A stretch of 64,000 nucleotides of DNA from Micractinium sp. NFX-FRZ. Taxonomy: Eukaryota > Chlorophyta > Trebouxiophyceae > Chlorellales > Chlorellaceae. Within the stretch, counting starts at the first letter, position 1, and the number at the start of each line of letters is the position of its first letter. This document shows positions 9,923-21,500 of the stretch, piece by piece. The notes beneath the pieces are model-generated. The model saw nothing but the letters and a program-made list of their open reading frames with translations. It made no database searches and was not told the DNA's origin. A program made the translations under genes and the position numbers. The DNA lies in the NCBI GenBank assembly GCA_029339195.1, contig JAPTJF010000095.1, positions 94,261-158,260 on the forward strand. Direction: 5' to 3'.

Positions 9923-12307
9923 TCACTCCTTGCTGATTGCAAATTCGTCGTCCCGTGCCGAGCGCTCGCTGACAGTGCCGCCGCCGCCGCTGCCCTGGCG
10001 CACCGCCTTGCTGCTTTCGCCGCCTCCCGGGCCCGTGCTGCTGCTCTCTGGCCTCCCACCACTCCTCAGCGCATACTCATCATCCGCACTCCCGCTGGGA
10101 GCAGCGCTCGCCGCCTCGCCGGGCCCAGCAAACCCGGCCCCGCCGGCGCCGCTGCCCTTGCCGGTGCCGCCAATGTCCTCCCCGCCAGCAGCGCCGCCGC
10201 CGCTTTCGTCGGCAGCCGACTGAACCATGACGCCCGCCCAGTCGCCTACAGAGCACGTGGTGACTGCACCAGAGCGCTCAGCACAGGGCGCTGTGCGCCA
10301 GTAGTCTAGGGCAGCACAGCATGTGTGGGCTTCAGCTTGAGAGGCAGCCGCCTGTGGGGGGCGTAACGCCAGTTCCGCCCGCCCTGAGATACGCTTCCCT
10401 AACCCAATCCCACCACAGCTGGCCTCTACCCCAAACCGCCCACATGCCCCCCCCAAAGATGAGCGCCAGTTGCCGCCAGCTTCCCGTCCGGCAGGAGGGG
10501 CGTGCACCGCCAGCACGGCACTACGTCACCAGGCACTACAACACCAGGATCCCCAGCCAGCAGCCCCACCTGCACCTGCGGCCGTGCCCTGCACCGCGCC
10601 ACCAGGATCCCCAGCCAGCAGCCTCACCTGCGCTTGCAGCCTCCCCATGCGGCCGCAGACCTTCCAGAGCCACCGACACACCATAACATGTGCCCCGCTG
10701 CGCTTCCTCCTGCACCTGCCCTCCCACCCTGCAGGGCATGCACCAGCTGCGCGTGCTCTTACCGGTGGGGGCGTGGCTGGCAGAGCCGCTCATCCCCGGC
10801 ACGCCCGCACCCTGCAGCACGTGCTCGCTGTAGGTCGACTCCGGGCCTGGGCAGGGGAGGGCGAGGGGACAGCTGTAAGGGCTGGTTGCAGCTCCTTGCA
10901 TGTTGCATCCGCAATCCCCCGCTGGGAGTTGCTCACAACTCCCGCTCTGGCATGCTGCTGCGGTGGCGCACTGCCCCCTACTGGCAGGCAGGATGCCCCC
11001 CGCCCAGGCAGGCATGGGGCACACCTTTGTTGCCGCTGGGCGTGGTGGTGCTGGTCATGCTGCCCACTGTCTGCAGGCGGGGGAAGGTTGGGCCATGCAG
11101 ATGGAACTTGGTGCTCGCTTGGGCAGGCATGTGAGTCACAGCACGGCATAGCGCAGCATGGCATGGCACGAGACAGGCTGGCGGTTGGGGTCAGAAGCTG
11201 CTGCCCAGCAACATGCAGCTATCTGCGGCAGTGCACCCTTTCGCGAGCTTTTTACTGCCTCGCTGTGAGCTGCCCTCGCCTCCTGACACTGCCCACATCA
11301 AGGTCGCAGCAACATCCGTGTGCGACGGCTGCGTGCCTGAGAGTAGGCTGCGGATGCGCCGTGCGCCAAATCGGCAGCGCCCTGGGCCAGGCTGTCGGCG
11401 GCACGGTTGGTGGCATCAGCTGCTGCCGCCGCAACCTTGCCAGTGGTGTCGCCTGCAGCGGAGGTGGCAATGACACGGCAGGGGGCACGGAGTGTGTATG
11501 AGGTAGGTTTGGTGCAGCGCAGGGGGGTCCGGGCCTGTGTTGTGACTCCCAGCAGCTCATCCCGCCCTCCTCCAACGAGCTACACACGTGTGTCTGCCCA
11601 TGCCACCCTCACAACATGGGAGCCTGCATTTCACCCAAACCCACACCGCACCTTGTGGTGCCTCCCAGTCTCCCTGGCTGCCTAGGTTCGATCACACAGC
11701 CCACCATTCTCATCCCGCGCCCAAACCCGCACCAGATGGCCCGCTGCCGATGCTGTGCCCCGCCAGGTTCTCAGCCAATCCACACCTCCCCACAGCCCAG
11801 CTAGCCCCCTGCGGCACCTACCCTCGTGCCCGCTGGCAGTGCTGAGCCCGGTGAGCCGCTCAAACGCCAGGCGGGCGCTCTCCGCTGCTCCCCGCGCCCC
11901 CGCCTGCGCCATGCGCACCGCATCCTGGGCGGCGGATCCGAGGTCGCCATCCGACGCGTGCTTCACCTGAAGCATGGGGCAGGCAGGCGGGCACGCAGGC
12001 AGGACGAAGGCGGTCTGCGTATTGCGACCATTGCGTGCGTGGCGGCAGAGGTAGATTGAAAGCTCGACACAGGCGGTAGCTGCCATACTCAGCGCCGCCA
12101 CCGCCGGCCATGGCCGCCGCTCACTCACTCACTCACCGAGTCCTGCGCCGCCGCTGCAAGGTCCTCCACAGCCCGATAGGCGTCTGCCTCGCGCTCACCC
12201 CGGCCAGCCCCCTGCCTCTGCCAGGCGCTGCTGCTGCCAGCCAGGCCCCTGGCCGCTGGGCGCAGGAGGGGCCGCAGTGCAGCTGCCTTGGATGCGGCGA
12301 CAAGCAT
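9923..12307 (-). CDS. LEA-like protein with probable organelle transit peptide
   Basis: Minus-strand exons: 12307-12137, 11966-11822, 11452-11337, 11070-11025, 10846-10763 and 10245-9923, about 294 residues. The N-terminus MLVAASKAAALRPLLRPAA has no acidic residue and is rich in Ala and basic residues, as in mitochondrial or plastid presequences. The middle consists of amphipathic Ala/Asp/Arg-rich segments (AAQDAVRMAQAGARGAAESA, KVAAAAADATNRAADSLAQG) that resemble group-3 LEA repeats, which protect proteins and membranes during drying or freezing. The last 100 residues are Gly/Ser-rich and disordered, ending DDEFAISKE. Exon 3 needs a GC donor (CAG|GCACGC at 11336) to stay in frame. It is head-to-head with a paralogue-like gene at 12480. 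Assignment is by composition, so the LEA call is tentative. Confidence 0.6.
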
Positions 12308-12479
12308 GATTGTAAGACAGGGAACTTTGGGAAAGTGGGTGAGAGCTCTTGAAGCAGAAGAGGGGCAGGGAGGGGCAGCATCTCGAGGGGTGAGCTGGCA
12401 AGATTCTTTCTAGCCAACCTTGGAGAGGCGCCGTGGGCTGCTGCCGTGGTTTTCACAATTGTCCACTGTGCAGCACAGC
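12308..12479. promoter_or_regulatory. 172-bp bidirectional upstream region of the two LEA-like genes
   Basis: Only 172 bases lie between the two divergent ATGs at 12307 (-) and 12480 (+). Both promoters and both 5' UTRs must fit here, which suggests shared control. Confidence 0.55.
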
Positions 12480-14652
12480 ATGCTGGCCGCCTCCAAGCTG
12501 CTCGGCCCCTCTGCCAGGCCCCTGCTGGCAGGCGCCTCCGCAGCCTGCTGCCTGGGTGGTGTCAGCCTTGGAAGGGCTGCTGCACAGCCCTCGCAGCGTG
12601 GGCTGGCCGCAGCTGCAGAGAGCGCAGCCGACCGGCTTGCCAAGGGCGCTGCCGCAGGTGATTGCAACGCCTGGGTCGAGGGCGGACCGGCCTGTTGTGA
12701 GGAGACCAGCAGGCAGCAGGGCAGATTTGCTGGTGCTCGCAGCTTGCAACCCGCTGCCCATGATTTTTCTCCTCCTCTCAGCAGGCACGGGCCGGCCGGG
12801 CGATGAGGACACTGGCATGAAGACTCACTACGGCCAGGTGGGGCAGGCGGGCATCACATACAGCCTGTGCTGGCCGCGTGCCACGTGGCCACAGGCGGCC
12901 TGATGCGGGGGCCATGTGCCCCCCAGCCCGCCGCCACCCCATTTGGAAGCCTCACCGACTGCCCCTCCCCCCTACTCAAGCTTCTGACGACGCGCCCTGT
13001 ATAGCCTTGCCTCTCGCACAGCATTCCATCTGTTGTGCTGACGACGAGCTGCCCTGAAGCAAGCCGCCCCCAACAGCTTTGTCCCAAAGCTTTCCTGTCC
13101 CTCACACTGCCTCGCAACTTGCACGCTCACTCGCCCCCGCATGGGGAGAGGTGCGTGGCAGCGAGCTGCGCCCAACAATGCTTATCAATCGCCCTGCCCT
13201 CCACACTGCCTCCCCGCTTGCCCCCCCGCACAGAGCGAGGTGCCGGACAGCGAGCTGCCCCCCATTGGCGGGTACGGAGAGGACCCGATAGCGGCGGCCG
13301 CGGAGGCCTCCGAGGGGGGTGAGCCAGCGGGGCAGGTGCGTGGTGTGTGTGTGTGCTTTGCTTCTTGCTTGCTTGCTTCATGATGCACCCAATGGGGACT
13401 GAGGTGTGTGCTCGGGCTCTATCTCAATCCTGATGTCGGCTGGTATGAGGTGCCTCTGTTTCTGGGGGTGGGATTGCGAGGATCCATTCGCGGCGGCCGC
13501 CTCTGAGGCGGATGTGCAAGGAGAGCGGGGTGGGCCCGAAAGGCAGGAGGGCAACGCGCCCTTGCCTTGTTTTGCTCTTGTATTTTACGAGGGGCTAGGG
13601 CTGAATCGGTGTGGCCTTTGTAGTGGGTGAGTGGGCTGGCGCTGGTGAAGGACGAGGGCGCAGGCGGAAAGGAGCCCACTCAGCAGCCTGCGCCTGCACC
13701 CCAGAATGTCTGCCGATGTGCACCAACTCAGCTCGCCTCCCTGTCCGGCGAAGTATACGCAGCCAAGTTGCAAATCTGCCAAGCAGTGCACTGTGCTGTT
13801 GCTGCTGCAGGGTGCGCTGGGCGAGGCGGGTGGCGCTGTGAGCGAGGCGATGGGTGCCGCTTCCGAGGCAGCGCACAGCATCGTGGGCAAGGCAGCCTCT
13901 GCTGCCAGGGGTGCCATGGAGACGGCCATGCATGCAGGTACGGCAGGAAAAATAAGATGGTACAAAGGTCGTGTTGGCCTAGCAGGCTGCCGTGTGACAT
14001 CCTGTGAAGCAGGGGCCCTGCTGCCCTCCACCTGCCGCCAGCGCCCTGCAACGCCCAGCCCCTCAGCAGCCTGCGCTACGTCATTTGACGCCAACGCTTG
14101 ACCTGCATTGCTGCACCTTTGAATTCGACCCTGCATGCCTCATGCCTCATGTACCTGTGCCTCATACCTCGCACTCCCTCACGCCTCGTGCACACATGCA
14201 GTCACACCCGGGCACGAGGAGCATGCCGAGGGTGCGGGCAACGTGGCGGCGCGAGGCGAGGCGCCCGGCACCAGCGGGCATGCCATGGGCGGCTGGCCCC
14301 GCTGGAAGTGAGTTTGTGGGGGAAGGGGCGGTGAGGGTGTCGATTGGCAGCCGGCGGGGGCGGCCCTCGACTCTGCAGCTGCGCTGCTTGGTGACAGCCG
14401 CCAGCGGGACACAAGGGGGACAGGGCGCAGGCTATGAACATTGCCGCCCATGCCATTATGGCATGCCTATGATCCATTTGGGTGTCCTGACATGCCTTGT
14501 TTGGTGCATGTCTGCTCGCTTGCTGGCCAGTAAGCGTCCTCCTACCCAGCCCGCCCCCGCCCCCGTGTGCGCCCCACGCTGCGCTGCGCAGGAAGGAGGC
14601 TGACGACGCCATGCAGGGCGGGGCGCCCGAGCCAGGCATTGCTCTGGAGTAG
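12480..14652 (+). CDS. LEA-like protein with probable organelle transit peptide (divergent partner)
   Basis: Exons: 12480-12657, 12785-12837, 13234-13335, 13811-13937, 14202-14307 and 14592-14652, about 208 residues. It starts MLAASKLLGPSARPLL, recalling the partner's MLVAASKAAALRPLLRP. It then has QRGLAAAAESAADRLAKG, a short acidic module SEVPDSELPPIGGYGEDP, and an LEA-like amphipathic block (GALGEAGGAVSEAMGAASEA) of about 42 residues. The end is conserved-looking: GGWPRWKKEADDAMQGG, then PEPGIALE. If the last intron were not spliced, the protein would stop at 14311 directly after GGWPRWK; the GTGAGT donor and good acceptor favour splicing. Protective function is inferred from composition. 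A related but unused exon-like segment sits in the third intron. Confidence 0.6.
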
Positions 14653-15083
14653 TGAGACAGGTTTCTGGAAAGTCCGGCCCCACACCCATCCTGAGCGAGA
14701 GGCTGACGGCGTGAGAAGGCGGGGCGCTGGCAAGCACGCGCACGATGCACTTGCCAGATGCAACCGCTGCGTCCCGGCGGGCTCGCTGTGCTTGGTTGAC
14801 TGTTTGTGCGTGAGTTTGTGTGCATCATATGCTCTCACCACATGTTGCATGCCTGCCCTGTCCCGTGATCATTTCAATGTAACTGGCGATATGTGATAAC
14901 AGAGCCCACTGCAGTTGAACAGCCCTGCATAGGCAAGCCACTCCAGCGCCCGGGTGCCTGCCGGCCTAGCACGCCCAGCAGGCACAGGCGCAGAAACGGA
15001 GGTCGCAGCGCAATAATGCAGCTTTGATCAGCGTCTTACACAAGTTCTAGGGCTAGCGCAGCCTGCTGTGGGGTTCCGGGAAA
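14653..15083. other. Intergenic between the LEA-like and RING-CH genes
   Basis: Holds the 3' UTR of the LEA-like gene up to TGTAA at 14878-14882, then the upstream region of the RING-CH gene. No coding exon seen. Confidence 0.45.
14878..14882 (+). terminator. Polyadenylation signal TGTAA (LEA-like plus gene)
   Basis: TGTAA about 225 bases after the stop at 14652. Confidence 0.5.
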
Positions 15084-16293
15084 ATGGACGGAGCGGCCGG
15101 CGAGCAGCGCCACTGCAGGATATGCCTGGACGGCCCGCGGGGTCTGGCGGCTGCTCTGATCTCGCCCTGCGGCTGCGCCGGCACTACAGGCTTCACGCAC
15201 GTGAGGTGAGGTGCCACCGCCTTGCTGCCGCCACCTCCAGCAGTGCGCTGCTCCCACTCCTGCAGTCGCGTGCTGCCTGCTGCCCAGCTTCCCTCATCAA
15301 GAGGCGCACACCTGTTCTGTGTTTCCATCTACAGTGGCAGCTGCGTTCACTTGCTGTGCTGTCGCCCCCGCTGTCACTCGCCGCCCCACCTCTGCCTGCC
15401 TCTCCCTTCGCCCTGCTTCACCCTGCACCTGCAGCTGCCTGCACGCGTGGCAGCTACAGAAGATGAACACGTTCCGTGACGCTGGCAGCTGTGAGGTGTG
15501 CGGGCAGCCTTACCGCGTGCCAGCGGGGGCCGCTGCAGCGTGGGCAGCCACGCCTGATGGCGCCGCAGCCGCACGCCAGCTGCGCCTGCTGCGGCTCTGG
15601 CAGCAGCTGCGCCCGGCATTGGTGCAGGCAGCCCGGGCTGCGCTCTGGGCAGTCAAGGCAGCCATCACGGCCCGCCAGTGGTGGTTCAGGCTCGGCCTGT
15701 CTGCCTGGATAGCGGTGGATGCAGCTGACGTGCCGCAGCTGCCAGCTGGCGTGCTGCCATCCATGCTGGAGCGCCTGCTGCCCTTCCTAGATGTGGCGGC
15801 ACGCAGCCTCCTGCTGCAGCTGCTGCTCACCGGGCGCCAGGCAGGCGGCCTGGCACTGCTGGCAGGCCGGCGGTGGCGGGGTGCGGCGTGGACGGCAGTG
15901 GCGTGCGCTGCACTGGGCGGCGCAGCGGTGCTGCAGTGGTTCAGCGCCCGCGCTGGTGGAGTGCGGGGGGGCACACCGGGAGCTCCTCGCCGGCAGCCGC
16001 CCGCTGCAGAAGCAGCAGATGTGCTGGCGCGGCTGCTCACCCTCACGGCTGCCTTCTCCGCCACACGCATCCCTGCCATGTGCCTCGCGCTCTTTGGCCC
16101 GCTGGCGCCCCGCGCACTACACGAGGTGGCACGAACCGGCCACGCCCTGCTACTGCACTGGCTGACCAACGCAGAGCTGGAGGGCAAGCTGGTGCTTGTG
16201 GGTCGGGACATCTGTTTGCCGCTGTTCCAGGCGCGCCCCCCAGCGCTGGCCGCCCTGCATGCCGCACTGTGCCCCCCTACTCTTGCCTTCTGA
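15084..16293 (+). CDS. Membrane-associated RING-CH (MARCH-type) E3 ubiquitin ligase
   Basis: Two exons, 15084-15205 and 15435-16293, about 326 residues. The N-terminal RING-CH finger has all eight zinc ligands in C4HC3 order: C11, C14, C29, C31, H39, C42, C60 and C63 (CRIC, SPCGCAG, FTHVSCLHAW, SCEVCGQPYRV). This finger recruits an E2 and ubiquitinates membrane proteins. The intron falls inside the finger. Splicing at GTGAG|GTGAGG is required to bring H39 and C42 together as THVSC. The rest is rich in Ala, Leu and Trp, with several hydrophobic stretches (for example around AAWTAVACAALGGAAVLQWF) that can span the membrane, as expected for MARCH proteins. Substrates unknown. Confidence 0.85.
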
Positions 16294-17136
16294 AGACTGC
16301 ATACCCTGTGCTCCTCACATGTCTTGCCCCATCGACATTCAGTACTCCAGCTGGCAGCATTCCCATCCACCGCCTCCTTGCACACCTGCTCAAGCCAGCT
16401 CTGCACTCGGATGTGTTTGCACCTGCTCAGCACTGTGACTCTACACCAGCCCTGCAATGCCAGTGGCCCTTCATTCAGTGCGCTTCTCTCATCTGCAGCT
16501 GAGCGGCCGCGCTGAGCGTTCTCACATGTGAAACGAGCGGAATGCAAGGCACTACGGGTCAGCTGTGAGCAGATGCTGACAGATGCTGACACATGATGAC
16601 AGATGCTGACAGAGCAAGCTGGCCAACTCTGCTTGAGCCGCTCCCCAAGGCTCCCTAGCAGCCTGCTGCCCAGCCTGGCAAGGCTGCCCAGGCGCATGGC
16701 CGCTTTGGCTGCGACCCACCGCGGGCCCAGCCAGAGCTCGATGCGGGCGCCCTGCAGTGCAGAGGGGCACGGGGGCAGGGTGCGGCCTGCTGAGCTGGGC
16801 ATGCCGCAAGGGGCATGAAACAGCCACAGAACATGGTGGTAGCTGCAGAGCATGTAGGAACCAACCGGCACCCAGCTGACATGCAAGCGCTGAGCTGAAC
16901 AGTGCGCACCCGTCAGCGCCCGCGACCGACAGAGGGAGGCAAGCCGGCACTCACCATTGGATCGTCTCAAGACCCTGCATGCAGAGAGCAAGAAGGGCAT
17001 CATAACGTTGACAGCGCTGCAGGCTCGCAAAGCGGCAGAACCAGCTGCGGGCAGCGCAGAGCACAACGACGCAACACAAGCACACAGCAGAGGCACGCAG
17101 CCGAGCACAGCGCTGACTTGCAATGCGGACCTCGCC
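16294..17136. other. Convergent 3' region with short tandem repeats
   Basis: This lies between the stops of the RING-CH gene (+) and the small coiled-coil gene (-). No TGTAA was found on either strand and no coding exon is convincing. At about 16570-16614 a 10-bp motif AGATGCTGAC is repeated several times with one degenerate copy. Confidence 0.4.
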
Positions 17137-17792
17137 CTAGGGCTGCGCCGCCGCCAGCTGCAGCCGCATCGCTTCCAGCTGCTGCTCCAGGTCCTGCACT
17201 CTGTTGCTGTTAGTAAGCTCCTTCAGTTGCTCAGCGAGCAGCAGTTGGTGGCTGCTGCGTGCCTCCGCCTCCCATGATGCCGCCCGCGCCTGCAGCGCCT
17301 CCTTCTCCACCTCCAGCTCGTGCACCCTCATGGTGGTTTCCGCCTGCAGCCGCACGCTGCGCTCCTGCAGCTGCACATACTCTGCCCGCAGCCGCTGGTT
17401 CTCCGCCTGCAGCAGCTGGTTCTCTGCCTGCAGCTGCTGGTTCTCCGCCAATTTTTTGTGACTACAGCAGTGCACAAGCACGAGGCTTAGTGGGACAGCC
17501 AGTAGTAAGTCAAGACCACACCCAAAGTGACGGCAGAAAGCTGCAGCGGTGCTCCTCCCTTGGCCCTGCACAAGCCCCGCCTCCAGCACCTGCGCTGCGG
17601 GGCGCAGCCCCGCCACCCTGAAGCCTGGCACAGCCCCACCGCAACGCCACGGCGCCCCGCTTCTCGATTCTCTCACCGTCTGCGCCGCCTTTGTGGAACA
17701 GCTGTGCCGGGCTGCTGCTCGGGGGCCGGCAGCTCCGTTGCGAAGTCCTCTGGCAGGGATTCAAGTGAGTGCGTGGGCCGGCGCGACGCCAT
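17137..17792 (-). CDS. Small coiled-coil protein with an Arg-rich basic patch
   Basis: Minus-strand exons 17792-17677 and 17461-17137, about 146 residues. It begins MASRRPTHSLESLPEDF and has a basic run RRRRHKK directly before a heptad-like stretch (LAENQQLQAENQLLQAENQR). A continuous helix then runs to the end with EAEARSSHQLL and LEQQLEAMRLQLAAAQP. The layout of basic patch plus leucine-rich coiled coil recalls a bZIP, but the basic part lacks the N-x7-R/K signature, so DNA binding is not claimed. The exon join at CG|T making an Arg codon is clean. Reading through the intron instead gives a longer frame with a hydrophobic segment, a less likely alternative. Confidence 0.55.
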
Positions 17793-18563
17793 CTGTATAT
17801 CTTGGATTTGGGGACAGAGGACACGATGGGATGCGGCGTCCTCACTGCCGCCTACTCAACACCTTCCTGCCGTCGCGACAGGTCAGAGCATGGCAAGGAC
17901 CATGGATGCCTTTACATCTGGTTTGCATCTGCATGCTCGGCCCACATGCACACTTCCAGGTGGTCCCTGCAGCCCTGTCTGTAACTCTCCAGTCAGCAGC
18001 TTTCAGGAATGGGTCGGGTGGGCGGGAAACTGCCAGCGGTGTGTTGCGCATGCCTGGCCCGGCCTACTGAGCGGGTCTGTAGTCAGAAGCAACCGGATCT
18101 TGAAAAAATATGTATCACTTCACTCACTGGTCCTTGGGTGCATGTGAAGCACAAGGGGGCGCACCTGGCCACGCGTGGTTGTGGCTGCCGCGGGGCGCCA
18201 GCGCCACGCCTGGCGCCACCAGTGCACGCAGCTTTGCCCCCCGCTGCCTGGCGGCGGTGCCAACCCTCCCGGTGAAGAGCCCGCACCGGCGGCCGCCTCG
18301 ACACCCTTTTCACATTATATGGGCTTTACCTGCGATCATAATGCAGGTGGAGGGCACTGAGACCGAGCATTTCTTGCCCACTGACTTCCGGTTTAGTACC
18401 GGCGCTCAACAACCACCTTGCTCGCCACTTTCAAGGTTTGTGGGTCGATATCAGATATTGGCAGTGATGTCGAGCTTGCCCCAACCTGCGCCCTGCCTGC
18501 CCCGCCTCCCGGACGGCCCGCGCGGTGTGTGAGGGTTGGCTGCTGAACACGGGCGCCGCGCAG
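17793..18563. other. Upstream region between the coiled-coil gene and the receptor kinase
   Basis: A 771-bp divergent intergenic region with no supported exon. It should hold the promoters of both genes. An ATG at about 18343 starts a short frame (MQVEGTETEHF) with no continuation into the receptor kinase. Confidence 0.4.
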
Positions 18564-21500
18564 ATGCTGCTGACCACGCTGCTAGTAGCACTGACGGCGG
18601 CCTTGGCGCTGGGTAGTGCCGTCGCCACTGCAAGCGGGGCGAGGGTGTCGCCGTCGCCGTCGCTGACGGAAGCGGGTGAGCGGGCCGTGCAAGCAGCTTG
18701 CCTGGCGGGTTCAATACGAATGCAGGCATCAGCACCCAGCAACCAATTGATAGCTTGGACGAACAGCTGTCAGACCCCGGCAAAAATGGCAGGCCACATG
18801 CGAAGCGCACCTCCCGCTGGCTGCCACCCCCGCCGTGCAGAGCGGGACGCGGCCATCCTCACCCGCCTGCGCGCCTCGCTGCTTGCAAGCGACCCAGGCT
18901 GGGTTGCGGAGATGAGGGGGTGGGGCAGAACCGCCGTGGACCGTCAGGGCCACCCTGTCGACTCTGCCAGCCCGTGCCTTTGGGAGGGAGTGGAGTGTGA
19001 CGACGCGCGGCGTGTGGTGGTCGTGTGAGTGCTCTTCCTGTTGTGGGACACCCTGCTTTCTTCTGCCTTTTCTGTATGCGGGCAATGTTTTTGTGTTTAG
19101 ACCATCATCTCCAGATTTGTGGCAAGCGGTGGGGGAGGCAGTGGGGAATGCATGCTGGGTTGGGTCGTGTGGGTGAGCTGCCTGCGCCTGGCGGCAGCCC
19201 ACAGCGGCAGCGTGCATGCCGTGCTGTAGAGCAGCAACGCCTGCGCTCTACCAGCAGTGCACTGAATGCATGCACGATCCCAAGCCGCACGTTCTTCTCC
19301 CCTATGCAACCGCACCTTCCTTGTGCCCTTGCACGCTGCAGGAGGCTGGTGCACGTCCACTCTTCCCCGCCTGCCAACGCCACCCTCCCCCCCACTCCTG
19401 GGCCGCTGCTGCCCGAGCTGGCGCAGCTGCAGCAACTGAGGGCGCTGCAGCTCACTCGATACGCGGCGCCCCCATGGCCAGCCATCCCCCCAGAGTGGCT
19501 GGCTCCGGGTGCCTTCCCACGCTTGAAGGAGTGAGTGAGCAGCGCGCCTGGTTGCCAGCACGCAACGCCCCCCGTCCTGCAATCAAGGCACAGCAATTGT
19601 CGGCCTGTGCCTTCCCCACATCCCCTCTGCACCTCTCTGCTCATTACCCATTCCCACCATCGGTCACACAAGCATCCTGCCCCTGCCACCTGCGCAGGCT
19701 GGCTCTGGCTGCGCGCAGCCTGGGCGCTCCCTTGCCCGCCCTGGCCCCTGGCGTGCTGCCGGCGCTCACGCTCCTGCGGGTTGAGATGAGGGGCCTGCGC
19801 ACCTCCCTGCCGCCCAGCTGGGGGGCAGACTCTGCCGTGCTGCCGGCCCTGCGCAGGCTGGACATCCAGGCACAGTTGGAAGGGCAGCTGCCAGACTGGG
19901 TGGGCGGCTTCCGCCAGCTCACCCATCTCTTCATTGTGAGGCAGCCACCGGGCAGTGACGCTGTGCATGGGTGGAACGACCCAGTGTTCAGCAGCATGGA
20001 GGACGCGATACAGCAGGAGGCGGCGGCAGCCGCCAGCGGCGCCCCGCGTGCCGGGGCGATGGGCACGCTGCCCCCGCTGTGGTCACGCGGCTTCCCGCAG
20101 CTCATCGTTCTCGTGCTGACAGACCTGGACCTCTCTGGACCCCTGCCCTGGCGGCTTGGCGGCTTCCCCAACCTCAACACCATGTGAGCCCGGACATCCA
20201 GGGAAGCTGGTGTGCAGCTGGGCTTGCATCATGGCACCCGGAGGCACGACCGGCAGGAGGGAGGGCGGTGGGTGGGTGATGGCGCCAGCACTCTGGAGCA
20301 TGCCTGCCGTACCAATAAGACCACCAAAGCAGCAACTGCGCCTTTCCCGCCCCCGATTTCCACCCCAGGGACATCTCGTACTGCGGCCTCACAGGCGCGC
20401 TGCCACCCCAGCTGTTTGAAGCCCACAGCAATTTGAGGGCAGTCAATGTGAGATGGCACCTGCGGCCGCGGCTTGCTTGAAAGCAGTTGCTGGCGCCATT
20501 CCGAGGTGGCCCGCATGCCCACCAACGCACAGTGTGCAGCCCTGTACCTGACCTCACCTCTCTTCTTACCTGCCCCCGCTCCCCTCTCCTCTGCAGCTGA
20601 ACGGAAACCGGTTTGAGGGGACGCTGCCAGGCATGTGGGCCAGCAGCAAGGTGGGCACACTGCCAGCGCCTACTTGCCGCGTGCCCGCCGCTGGCCCTGT
20701 TCCCCCGTTGCTACATCGGCCCCACCATTGCTTCCCCTGTCCCCGCTCTGCTGCCCCGGTCCCAGCAGGCCCTGCGCCCGCTCTCCCCAGCACACCCTCC
20801 CTCCCACCCCTCTCCCAATGCAGGCCACTCTGCTCTCCCTGGTCAACAACTCGCTGTCCGGCCCCGCCTTCCCTCCCGCCTGGGTGGCGCCGGGTGCGCT
20901 GCCGCAGCTGCGCAACCTGGACGTCTCGGGCAACCCGCTGCTGGCTGGCACTCTTCCGGACAACCTGTCCTGGCCAGCTCTGGAAACACTGTGAGTGAGC
21001 AGGCCACCCACATTGAGGGCGGGGCTCCCGGGTGGGCTGTAGGGTTTAGGGTTTAGGGTTTACAAGAGCGGGACGACCCTAAACCATAAACCCACACTGA
21101 GGGCGGGACTCCCGGGTGGGCTGCACAGCTTGCAGCTGCACCTGTGGGCAGCACACCCTGGCGCTCGCTTGCACACAGTGATGCGCGCGTCCGTGTCCGC
21201 CCCAGGCCCGCGCTGCTGCTTGCTGCCAACGCCCTGGCTGCGCCCGCCCTGCTCTTCCCCCACAGGCGGCTGGCTGGCAGTGGCGTGGAGGGCAGCCTTC
21301 CCGAGGCCTGGTGTCACGCGCCGTTTGCAGCAAAGCTGAAGTTCATGTGAGTTGGGTGTTAGGAGTGGTCACCCCGCTCCTTGCCTGCAGCTCCCCTGCT
21401 TGCTTCAGATCGGGGTGGGTCTGCGTCCTTGCCAACAAGATGCAGGGTGCATCTGGCAAGTGCTGCAACAGCCCCTCCCTGTGCAAACACTGCGCAACAG

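Noticed and set aside
15510..17123. 537-codon minus-strand open frame
   Set aside because: It is antisense to the RING-CH exon with Ser/Ala/Arg-rich shadow composition and no motif. The plus-strand reading has all zinc ligands.
17137..17676. Unspliced reading of the small coiled-coil gene with a hydrophobic segment (LLLAVPLSLVLVHCC)
   Set aside because: Splicing 17677 to 17461 gives consensus sites, keeps phase and joins an ordered N-terminus. The hydrophobic stretch lies in the polypyrimidine region of the intron.
17137..17792. bZIP transcription factor call
   Set aside because: The basic patch lacks the N-x7-(R/K) signature expected before the zipper, so only a coiled-coil description is supported.
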